From Boswellia sacra (taxonomy: Eukaryota; Streptophyta; Magnoliopsida; Sapindales; Burseraceae), in the NCBI GenBank assembly GCA_013180625.2, contig SNVD02008011.1, positions 248,001 to 312,000 of the forward strand: a stretch of 64,000 nucleotides of DNA. Reading direction: 5' to 3'. How positions within the stretch are numbered: position 1 is the stretch's first letter; each line of letters opens with the position of its first letter. The notes under the pieces were generated by a model, which was not told where the DNA came from, searched no databases, and worked only from the letters and a program-made list of their open reading frames with translations. Shown in pieces: positions 33,690 through 44,094 of the stretch. Made by a program: the position numbers and the translations under genes.

Positions 33690-35570
33690 AAACAGAAAGG
33701 GCATTAACGAAGTCGGGCAGACTTGCAGGAGGGGAAGATGAACTGCCTTGGCGTTTCTTGATCCTACCAGCCTTAGTCTTGAATCTTTTGCCAGTAGTGA
33801 TAGGTGTAGGCTATTCAAAAGCAATAGGAGTGGTCTATGCTCCAATTGTATCAGATGAAGTAGTAGTGACCTCTGCTATAATATTGCAGATTTCCTTATC
33901 AAGTCTTTCAGCACGAGTTTCAGTTGGTTGCGACTCAGCAACAGGTTGTTTTAGATCCATAAGTGATTCTCCTGTAAGCTGAGTTAGGAGTGATGTGGCT
34001 GGTTCTGTTGTGTCTGCTTCAGGAACTAGTTTTAGGTGTATGTTCTGTTTCATGTATAGATGACTATGGTGGTGGAGAGACAGGTTGGTCTACTTCAAGA
34101 ACTAGTACAATGTCAGGTTCTTCTTCAGAGAGTGGCAAAGGTGATGGTATTTTCGGTTCTACCTGAGCTGGTTCATCTGACAAGGATTCCTCTTATAGTT
34201 TTGGAACTGTCGTTGCAAGTTTCTTCGCTTCTTGTCAGATTTTTTTCTTCACCAATTTGACCTTCTTCTTGCCCTTCAAATCAGTTCCTTTAGCTTTCTT
34301 CTCGAATATCTTTTTCTTCTATTTCTTTTTTGCTCTCATGTCTATCTCAATAGCAGGTTGTGCAACTTGATCCTTCTTTGGCATTTGCTCAGCTGTCTTT
34401 GGCATTTGCTCAGCAAAATGCTTGTGCGTCACATCTGCGGTTTTCATAGGTTATGGTTCTTCTCCAACAACAGAATTTCTAGCAAGTTTATTCTCCAATG
34501 CAAACTGCTTTGCTTTGATGTTCTTAAGATCCTGCACAATATCAGACAAACAGAATTGATCAAGCAAGTTGCTTTTCCACATTACTTATTGGATTGTTTC
34601 AGACTCTTCTTGGTTTTGGTTTAGGGACAGGCAGATCAGTTTTTCATGCAATCGATGCAAAAATCCTTTTATGATGGATTTAGAAAAAAATTTCAGTATG
34701 TTCTTTTAGGCTAATGGGAATACATTTTGAGCTAAAATACCTATCAAGGAAATACAAGCAAATAGTAATCGAATTTATATGGTGCAATCTGGACAATCAT
34801 CTTATAAATCCACAAACCTATATCAATTGGCTTATTTGTTCCCAAAAAGAACAGAAATTTCACTCTACCTCCCCTCACTTGGTTCTGATGTGAAGAGGGG
34901 AACCAATCAAACTAAGCTATCTTATGTAGAACCGTATACTTCTTTCTAAGGTATTGTTCATCAATGCCATCTCTCGGGTTCCAAACTAAATCCTCTCGAC
35001 CAGTTAATTTCTTAAGAATAACTGCCATATCAAAATTTTCTTCAATAGAGTGCAAGTTGCCAATACGTATATCAAGGAAATAGTTCATGACATTCAATGA
35101 AAATTTCACAAAATTTCCTCTACAATTCACTTTGTAATAATGATAGCTCTTCGAGTCATCAATTGAAGTAGTGATATTCGCATAAAATTCTTGAATCGAA
35201 GACTTAACAGGAGGTAGGAATTTGTTTACCATTCGAGTCTAGTAAATAGACTTAAGAAGTTCACTTAAACCATACTTGTTGAAGTCAGTTAGCTTTACTG
35301 GCCTTTCTATCTGCAACTTCCTCTTTGATGTATACTTCAAGAAATTTTGCTTAACAACTGCTATTAGGAACTTGTTGAACTTTGGCTTCACTTTATCCTT
35401 CATTCATTAACTGGGATTGACTTATCTTCACTCATTGTAGGATCAATCGGGATCTTTGCATGTTGTTGTTGAGACTGAGATGACTGAGAATTGTCGCTAC
35501 AGTTGTGACCAGAGTCGTGTGAGGAAGATGATATAGTGGAGGTCTTCGCAGATTCAGATGAGGACGCCAT
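33690..35570 (-). pseudogene. Extra ORF of element 2 between pol and 3' LTR, similar to 'putative plant transposon protein' domains
   Basis: Reads from MASSSESAKTSTISS at 35570, a Ser/Gln-rich leader. After a frame change near 35.4 kb it has KLQIERPVKLTDFNKYGLSE. The longest open stretch (35232-34912) has PPVKSSIQEFYANI, NCRGNFVKFSLNVMNYFLDI and DLVWNPRDG. The pattern PV...EFYAN...V.RG..V.FS...IN/MNYFL resembles the domain called 'putative plant transposon protein' in annotation databases (from memory, not searched). The C-terminal part (34.3-33.7 kb) is Lys-rich, then acidic and Ser/Pro-rich (SQPTETRAERLDKEI). It occupies the place of the Sirevirus env-like gene, but no clear membrane segment or signal peptide is seen within it. 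Several stops break it. Function unknown. Confidence 0.5.
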
Positions 35571-36389
35571 TGTTATGGTTTAAGAGCTACAAGTTTTTGC
35601 TGGAACAGAGAGAAGCGAGATGAGAGAGAGAATGGATACAAAGCTGATTGAATATGATATGAACAAAGAGAGCCCTAACTATGTTTGTGATATACTTGGA
35701 AAGAAACTGGATTTTAATACAATTCTGTTTCCCATAAATTTTAAATTTTAAGTCCTTTTCCAAAACCACTTAATTAATAATATTATTGAACAAAAATTTA
35801 AGATTTGATTTCCATTTAAATAAAGAATTATAATATAGTTAGGATTCCCACCAGTAAAGTTTCTCCCCCTCAATTCAATAAAGCTGACATGGCATTTTGA
35901 CACATTGATACACAAGAAGAATCAAATTTTAGTTAGGCACAAAAATCATCGTATGATGTGCAAAACATAACAGAAAACAAATTCATTTATCATAACAACA
36001 ATATCTAGACATCATATAAATAATTCTAAAGAAACATATTTATGATTTGTTTATAATCTTCATATGAAAGCTATTTTATTTTTCAATCAATTGAGATGTC
36101 AAAAATATCATTTTGACATATTTATTAAGAATTAATCACATTGGATTATAAATACAGTAGCTTTCACAAAATAAGGAGGTAGCCCTTTTTATTTGAGTGG
36201 GTGACCTCAATATTTTTCTTAGATACTTTAAGGTTACTCTCAATAATGGCTTTCACACATCATCTATTGGTAGTCCTCTCTATATTTTTCACTTTAAACT
36301 AGTATCTTAACCTTCACACAATTTAGTATTACAGCTCATACATGTTTAATTATAAGAAAACTTATCATATTGCATATATAATTAAAATA
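35571..36389 (-). other. Non-coding segment between pol and the extra ORF of element 2
   Basis: AT-rich and without coding signal. Near its right end in element orientation the + strand reads TTTCTCCCCCTCAATTC (about 35863-35879), a polypurine tract on the minus strand. Confidence 0.5.
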
Positions 36390-39300
36390 ACAGCAACCTA
36401 TGCTTATTCAAAAAACTGGCAGATGCCTAAGGCATTTCTTAGATTCTCAAATCATCAGCTTATTGTTTATCAGTGGAGATGTTTTCAATGTGTATCACCT
36501 TAGACTGTATAAGTTACTTTATAAAATGGTATCTTATGTCAATATGTTTTGTTCTAGAATGTTGAATAGGATTTTTGAAAATGTTTATAACACTAGTATT
36601 ATCATAAAACACAGTTATAGTTTTTTGTTCAATACCATAATCACTTAGCATTTGCTTCATCCAAAGTAGTTGTGTGCAACAACTTCTTGTTGCTATGTAT
36701 TCAGCTTCAGCAGTAGACAAAGAGATGGAATTCTGCTTTTTGCTATGCCAAGAAACTAAGTTAGTACCAAGATAAAAATGTCCACCTGATGTGCTCTTCA
36801 TGTCGTTTGCATTTTCTGCCCAGTCAGCATCATTAAACCCTGCAAGGTAATCATTTTTATCTTTAGAAAATCATATTCCATAATCATGGGTTTCATGTAC
36901 ATACCTGTGATTCTTTTAGCTGCTCCAATATGTGATTCTTTGCGATTTCCTTGAAATATTGCACAGAGTCCTACACTAAAACACAAGTATGGTCTACCTG
37001 CTGTGAGGCATAACAAATCTTGTACTGTCTTTTGAAAGTTTTAGGTTAGTACTAATAGGATTTTTCATCGGTTTTGCATTTTCCAGTCCAAATTTCTTTG
37101 CAAGGTTTCCAGCATACTTTGATTGAGATATGAATATCCCATCATTCATTTGTTTAACCTGCAGTCTAAGAAAGAAATTTAATTCTCCTACCATGCTCAT
37201 TTCAAACTTTTCCTGCATCAACTTAACAAACTCATTAGTTTTGCTTTTGTTAGTTGATCCAAACACAATGTCATCCACATATATTTAGCAACAATAAAAT
37301 AGTTAGATGCATGTTTGATAAACAAAGTCTTATCATTGTTGCCTCTGCTATAACCTCTATTGATCAAAAAGTTTGTCAATGTTTTATACCAAGCTGTAAG
37401 AGCTTGTTTTAACCCATACAAAGCTTTATGCAAATTTATACATAAAATCGGGATGTTTAGGATCTTCAAATCCCTTAGGCTATTCGAAAAAAGCTTCTTC
37501 ATTGAGATAGCCATTTAAAAAGGCTATTTTAACATCAGTTTGGTACAATTTAAAATCAAGCAAACAAGTAATTACAAGTAGTAATCTGATTGACTGAAAT
37601 CTAGCTACTAGTGCAAAGGTTTCATCAAAGTCTATGCCTTCTACTTATGTGTAACCTTGTACTACTAGCCTAGCCTTGTTTCTTACTACTTGACCATTTT
37701 CATCAGTTTTATTTTTGAATATCCATTTAGTTCCAATGGCATTTACATTTTCTAGCCTAGTAACTAATTCCTATACTTTATTTTTTTTTTAAACTGATTA
37801 AGTTCATCTTGCATTGCCTGAATCTGAATATCTTCTTTTAAAGTTTCTTTCACATTTTTTGGTTCAACTAATGAAGCATAACATGCCAATCTTACCAGAT
37901 TTCTTACCTTGCTCCTAGTTTTCATCACAGCATCTGGTGTTGTAATGATAGAGCTAGTTGGATATGCCTTCTGTATTCAAGTGGGTGGATCTTTTCTTTC
38001 ATTTTCATTTCTAATTGAATTTCTGTTCAGATCTATGTTGTCAGATGTCATTGTTGTGTCTGATGTAACAGCAGTTGTTTCCTCTTTCATAATTGAATCC
38101 TTTCTGTTGTTATTGTTGTCTGATAGTGATCTTTCTACATTCTCTGTGAAGGTGGTTATGCTTTCTTCGTGTGAGTGCTTTGCATAATCATATAGATCAT
38201 CAAATACTATGTTTGCAAATTCTATAATTGACTCAGTTCAAAGACTATAAACTCAGAAAGCTTTGCTGTTCTATGCATATCCTACAAAAACTCCTTCATC
38301 ACTTCTTGGATCTAATTTGCCTAGTTGCTCTCTATAATTTAAGATGTAACACTTGCATCCAGAAACATGAAAATATTTCGAATTAGGTTTTCTTCCTTTT
38401 AAAATTTCATAAGGTGTTTGGTTAGTGCCAAGTCCTAGAAAAAACTCTATTTGAAATATAACAAGCAGTGCTTATTGCTTCAGCCCATAGCCTTTTTATC
38501 AACTTCTTGCTATTGAGTATCACTCTAGCCATCTCTTGAAAAGTTATGTTTTTTATTTCCATAATGCCATTTCGTTCAAGCGTTTTGGGAGATGAAAATT
38601 CATGTTTAATTCCATGATATTTGCAAAAGTTAGAATAGCTAACATTTTCAAACTTCTTGCCATGATCACTCCTTATTCTCACTATCCTATCAATGTTCCT
38701 GTTTTGTTCATTTTTGAGCTTAACACAAATATTCCTGAAAGCTTCAAAAGTGTCAGATTTTCTTTAATAAAATCAACAAAAGTATATCTAAAGAAGTCAT
38801 CCTTACAAACAAATATGTATCTTTTACCAGCAATGCTTTCAATTTGCATAGGACATATATGATCCATGTGAAGCAAATCAAGTATTTTGGATGTGCTAAG
38901 ATGTGGGATTGATTTGTTGCACTTCTAATTTGTTTTCCCTTTTGACATGGTCCACAAATTTCATTAATTTTATCATCAAGTTTAGGAACTCCTTTTACAA
39001 CACATAACTTAGTTAATTTAACCAAGTCTTTGTAATTTAAGTATCATAATTTTTTATGCCACAATTCTAAATCTGAGATCCTAGCATGAAATGCAATTTT
39101 TACTAAATAAAAATTATCTGAAGATCTATTTCCTTTTAAAATGCATTTAGCAAGATTGTCTAAAAGTATGCATTTGTTTTGTGTGAAATTAACAATATAC
39201 TTGTCATCACATATCTGACTAACACTAATTAGATTAGCTTTCAAACCTTCAACTAGCAAGACATTTTGGAAGTTGGGTAAGCCTTTGACATTCAAAGTGC

Positions 39301-39485
39301 CTTTGCCAATGATCTTACTTTTGCTCCATCTCTATAAGTGACATTTTCTTCCTTGCATAATTCAAAATCTTTTAAAAACTGTTTATTTCCAGTCATATGC
39401 CTAGAACAACCACTGCCAAAATACCACAAATCATTAGAAGAATGCTTAAGTGTAGTAAAAGCAACTTTGTAGACTATCTTCTATT
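36390..39485 (-). pseudogene. pol of element 2 (protease, integrase, RT, RNase H), heavily decayed
   Basis: At about 39.42 kb the protease site reads WYFGSGCSRHMTG, so the catalytic Asp of DSG is Gly. GAG-pre and integrase follow (39295-39044, 39025-38753, 38682-38422) with CGPCQKGKQ, MRIRSDHGKKFENV and a core changed to ERNGIMEIKN where element 1 has EQNGIVERKN. The catalytic Glu line therefore also looks altered (E-I-K for E-R-K). RT pieces lie at 37900-37218 (KALYGLKQALTAWY) with the YxDD area MWMDDIVFGS near 37.28 kb. RNase H is at 36801-36514 (STAEAEYIATRSCCTQLLWM) with remnants of STDKQ.ADD to about 36.39 kb. Many stops and frame changes are present. Confidence 0.85.
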
Positions 39486-41219
39486 TCTTAACCTACTATA
39501 GTTGTGTCTTGGATAACAATTTGAACTATTTTGATCTTTTATGCAAAAGATTCAACAATTTAAAACACTTAGGTCTAATATGCCCTTTGGCACCGCAAAA
39601 ATAACATGTTGGAATGAATTCTCTTACCTTTTCAGGACTAGAATTGACAGAGCTTAGAGGGGAAACAAATGCTTCATTGCTTTTTGAACTAGGACTTGAC
39701 CTTTTGAGTTAGGTTCATAATTTTTACCTGATGTCGAAGGTTTTACAAACACTATTGTTGATGGGGATGCAACATTACCTTCTATACACCCAAATCCATG
39801 TTTGTTGGAATTGTCTCTTCCAAGACTCAAGACCTGATAACCCGATTCTGAGTTGATCAACCCATCTTTTGCTTTCAATCAGTTCTATTGTAGTTTTCTC
39901 AATATGAGCTATTTTATCTGTCAAAGCAAGCTCCAAATCTATGATATAGTTTCTAACATAAGATTTTTCACATTTTAGCACTTCAATCTCCTTCTTTAAA
40001 GTTTTGATTTCTTCTTTCTAACTCAGTCATTCACTATAGAGTGCATTGTAAATTTCTTGCAACTCTTCATAGTATTCTAGATCATCTTCTCTATCTAAAT
40101 GATCATCATTGGTTTTGTAGTTTTCTGTTATTTTAGTCATAACAGCTTTCCCTTTATCAGCTACAGATGCTGTGAATACAACCAAATTACTCATGCATTC
40201 TTGATCTTCTGAATTAGATTTTGATTCATCACTCCAAGTAGTTGTCAAGCCTTTGTTCTTCTTTTTGAGATTAGCACATTTAGATTAAATATGCCAATAA
40301 TCAAAACATTTATAACATTGAATCTGTCCTTTCTTATAAGGTTGGTTTGATTTCTTCTTGTCATTCTCCTTGTTGAATTTCCTGAACTTGTCTTCATTTG
40401 AGTTTGATGGTTTTCCTTGATTCCTTTTCCTGACATTCTTTTTCATGAACTTGACTAATTTTTTGTTAGAAAAGCAATCTGTTTAGAATCAGTTTCATCA
40501 AGCTCATCATTACTTTCATCATCAGATTTTTCAATTTTAAGATTGAATGCAATGCTTTTTCCTTTTTGCTTCCTAGTAATATGATTAATCTCAAAGTTTT
40601 GGAGAATGTCAATCAGTTCATCAATCCTCATCCCATCATTGTTTTTAACTTTCTCAATGACTAAAATTTTAGGTTGAAATTTATCTTGAACAAATTTAAT
40701 TATTTTGCTAACAACTTCTACATCAGTAAAAGTCTTGCCAAGTTTAAATGCAGAATTTGTGATGTGATATAACTTAGAATAAAACTCAAAAATTAACTCA
40801 TCCTCATGCATCATCAAGTTTTTAGATTGTTAATTTAGTCTCATCAATTTAGATCTTTTAACAGAAGCAGTACCTTCATGTTTACCTCAAGAATGTACCA
40901 AGCCTCTTTAGCCACTTTGCACCTTGAAATATGTCTGAAGTTATTTAAGTCTACAACAGGAAATATAGTATTAAGAGCCTTTGAGTTCCAGCTTGAATGT
41001 CAGTATTCTTCATCAGTCCATTCCTCCTCAGGTTTGGGTTCAGAATCACCAAAAGCATTTAATCTTGATCGTGGTGTCCATCTTGTAAGCACACTGGTCC
41101 ATGCCCTGTCATCAAGAGATTTAATATACATCATCATTCTTAACTTTCCAATATGAGAAATTATCATCATCAAGAATAGGTGGTTGAGTTCTGGATCTTC
41201 CATTACGAATAAACTCCAT
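39486..41219 (-). pseudogene. gag of element 2, heavily decayed
   Basis: The start is at 41219 with MEFIRNGRSRTQPPIL, homologous to element 1. The frame changes within 60 codons. Pieces at 41203-41000 (KSLDDRAWTSVLTRWT), 40817-40455 (MHEDELIFEFYSKLYHITN), 40436-40245, 40248-40027 (acidic), 39981-39775 (coiled-coil type) and 39878-39654 follow the same order as element 1. Stops break it throughout. Confidence 0.82.
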
Positions 41220-41267
41220 TAATATAAATCAACGTGATCTTTTCTTCACTTGTATGTTAGTGAACAT

Positions 41268-41279
41268 GCTCTGATACCA
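41268..41279 (-). other. Primer binding site of element 2
   Basis: GCTCTGATACCA on the + strand is TGGTATCAGAGC on the minus strand, complementary to initiator tRNA-Met and two bases from the LTR. Confidence 0.88.
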
Positions 41280-41281
41280 AC

Positions 41282-42099
41282 TGTAAGATCTGGAAGTATG
41301 AAGTTATGTGTAATATAACAGTAAACTGTAAAGTAAAATGACACAAGAGGATTTTACGTGGTTGGTTATGAAACCTACATCCATGAATAACTTTAGAGCT
41401 GTAATTCACTAAGTTCTTGTTTGTACAATCTTTAGGATCATTTATAGTGTTAACTCACTCTCACACACTGACATAATCTTTGTAAAACAAAATCTAGTCA
41501 AGATCTTAAACTCTAGTGACACTGCCGCTCTCTTTCGCTGATAACTTAATAACATACTGTTAAGTAAAATATAACTACAATGTCTGACACTGAATTACGT
41601 ACAAACCTAATTGAAATTCATGCACGATCACAATCTCTCATACATGAATAAGACACTCATAAAATAAAATCAAAGACGCATTCCAATTTGCATTGAAGCT
41701 CTCCTCTTAATTCTTGGAGTGTCGTGACATACACACCATCAACCTATATGTTATGTAAACATAACATTATATATATTGTGAGATGCCCAATTGCAATCTC
41801 TTTAAAATCCAGTAAAAATCTTAATCAAACTCAAATTAGGATAAATATCAATACTTTAGGAAGTGATATAAGTAACTCGTAATTGAAATAGAACACAAAT
41901 AAATTACTCCTTATTTAACTAGGATACATCAAATAATGTCCTAATCTAAAGAGATATTCATTATGAATCAAGTTCTTCCTAAATTATACTTCTTGAAACA
42001 GTAAAATAAGAAACAATATAACTTTCTAGTTTTATTACAAGTTGGTCCAAAATTATCATATGCATGGCACATGCAAGGTGTCACACATTGACACAAACA
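41282..42099 (-). repeat. 5' LTR of element 2 (818 bp)
   Basis: On the + strand it runs from TGTAAGATCTGGAAGTATG to TTGACACAAACA. It is shorter than the left LTR by scattered deletions, one of them at about 41.6 kb where the left LTR has extra bases around ACTCGCAAGTTCTC. Confidence 0.88.
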
Positions 42100-42797
42100 C
42101 CTTAGATTGAAGACTAATGAGTGTTTACTTAGAAGATTCTATTTAGAAAAGAAAAAATCAACATTATTTTTATTAATGAAGGAATTTTACTTTTTTTCTT
42201 TTTATTTTATTTCATTTGTTTTGCAAGTTTATGAGGCTATAGTATTGAAACTAAACTTTTATGCAACTTGTATAGTTTCTATTGAGTGCTAACTACATTT
42301 TGCGAAGGCATTTGCATGTATTCCTTCCTTTTCTATTCTTCTCAAACTCACCTCCTCCGTCTCTTGTATAGGCAACCTAATTTATGCTTGGTTTGTCCTC
42401 ACAAAAAGAGAGCAGTTCTCCCGTTTTCATTGGTTTTTCTTTTTAAAGTTGAGGGCATAATTGATTGTTGACCACTTTTACCTTATTTGTGATTTGTTAG
42501 TTAAATATTATTTAATTAAGGAGATCAAGATCCCAATCCTCATATTTCATATTAAAAATTCTGCATAGGTGTGATTATTTGTATCTAAATAGTTACTTTC
42601 AACACCTACATTTACGTATTAGAAAAAAAATTTAACACTAAAATACCCACTAATAAAATTACTTATAAGGACTAAATTGATTAAAAAAAATAATTATAGA
42701 ATATTTTTCTTCTACACTTACCTTAATATTATGTGCTTTTGTGCTTTCGAAATAATAATATTGGTTCTTGGGATAAGGATCCCCTCTTCATCTTATC

Positions 42798-42891
<94 letters not shown>

Positions 42892-43527
42892 ATTGTTGTT
42901 ACAAAAATATGTGATTAATGGTTACAAAAAATATATGAATGAGAGAGAATAAATATACATCTCAATCTATTTATTAATATGAAAATTTTCCTCTCAATAG
43001 ATCCATAAAAACTAAGATAGAATTTGGTGTGCATATAGGATCCTAATTCTTATTTTTCCTAATTTTCCACCCTAAAGAACTAAAAAGTATAAAGCCAAAC
43101 AATGTTCATAACTAATATTTTGTAGTATAGAATTGGTTACTAAATGGATATTATTAAATTCTATATGATTCAATTACCGTGGAATTTGGAGTTTTGGTCT
43201 AAGCTCTAGAAGTCGAATATAGTACTCCACTAAACACAAAAAATAAAATATATTTTTGGATTGGTCTAATTATGCACCAAAGATACCCTTTGAATTCTAC
43301 GATAATGATCCCACATATATGTAAAAAGAAAAATGGTGAATATAGTATTTGTTTTATGTATAGGCCCGCCTATAGATACATTTATAAATTTTGAAAAATA
43401 TGATTTTAAAGGAAAGGAAAAAAAGGGTTAACTGATCCACTTGCATTGAGAATTGTAACATTAAGAAATGTATTGATTAGATTTATTTATAGTTATATAA
43501 CACAATGGTAATGCTTTGAAATAAGAG
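42100..43527. other. AT-rich spacer, no gene recognised
   Basis: T-rich sequence (42.1-42.5 kb) may be 3' flank or UTR-like. Short open frames have no recognisable domain. A compound microsatellite lies inside and is listed separately. Confidence 0.5.
42800..42902. repeat. Compound trinucleotide microsatellite (TTA)n(TTG)n
   Basis: About 11-12 TTA/ATT units run into about 19-20 TTG/GTT units, followed by one ATT interruption. A frame across it encodes only poly-Leu/Ile/Val, which is an artefact. Confidence 0.97.
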
Positions 43528-43722
43528 TAATGCTAAACTTTCAACATTTATACAACATATATTTTACAACATGACGTGGCAGCTTACATGGCCAAAATTC
43601 ACTAGAGGATGAAAAAATAAAAATGAATGAGGAAAATTATATCTCCAATAGTATTTTGTCACTTAAGCCGTCACGTCATGTTACAAAATTTATGTTATAT
43701 AAATGTTGTAAGTCTAGCATTA
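43528..43722 (-). mobile_element. MITE copy 2 (about 195 bp), inverted relative to copy 1
   Basis: Ends TAATGCTAAAC... and ...GTCTAGCATTA are inverted repeats. The inner segment is the reverse complement of copy 1, including GTCACTTAAGC and GACGTGGCAGCTTA words. The outward arms extend through AACATTTATACAACATATAT and GACGTGGC. No coding sequence. Confidence 0.8.
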
Positions 43723-44094
43723 TTGTTAAAATAAACACTATAAAATATCTACTTATGTGAAGCGATCAGAAAGACCTCCATCTAGTAAGAATATAAGACT
43801 AACGAGACAAAGTAGTTAAGAGATTTTAAATCTATATTGTTTCAATTTCATCTGTTATAAAAGGAAATTACAAAGCAGTCTATAGATTACCAAAATTTTT
43901 GTTGTTGTTGTTGTTGTTTTGAATTTCATTTTTGGGCTTCGAGAGGATGAAAAGAAGATGAAAGAAGAAAAAATATGAATAGTTATCAGTTGTTGTGGAA
44001 AGAAATTTTAGGGTATAAAAAACAACTATAAGAGTTTATGTATATTTTATTAAGGTTATTTTTGGGATTACATATAAACAGTGTCTAGAGTAAG
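43723..44094. other. AT-rich spacer with a short (TTG)n run
   Basis: No gene is seen. A run of about seven TTG units lies at about 43899-43919. Confidence 0.5.

Larger units (their letters stand above)
32301..42099 (-). mobile_element. Sirevirus-like Copia element 2, with both LTRs and an extra ORF
   Basis: The left LTR is at 32301-33162 (3' LTR in element orientation) and the right LTR at 41282-42099 (5' LTR), with the PBS at 41268-41279. Gag, protease, integrase, RT and RNase H run on the minus strand between 41219 and about 36390. A further reading frame lies at about 33690-35570, between pol and the 3' LTR. Polypurine-type tracts (minus strand) are at 33165-33176, 33541-33547 and about 35866-35872. 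The flanks CTATA (left) and CCTTA (right) are at best a decayed duplication. All genes are broken. Confidence 0.88.

Noticed and set aside
32296..42104. Target duplication for element 2 (CTATA versus CCTTA)
   Set aside because: Only about three of five bases agree, so it cannot be told from chance.
42677..42952. Open frames of poly-Leu, poly-Ile or poly-Val
   Set aside because: They are the translation of the (TTA)n(TTG)n microsatellite.
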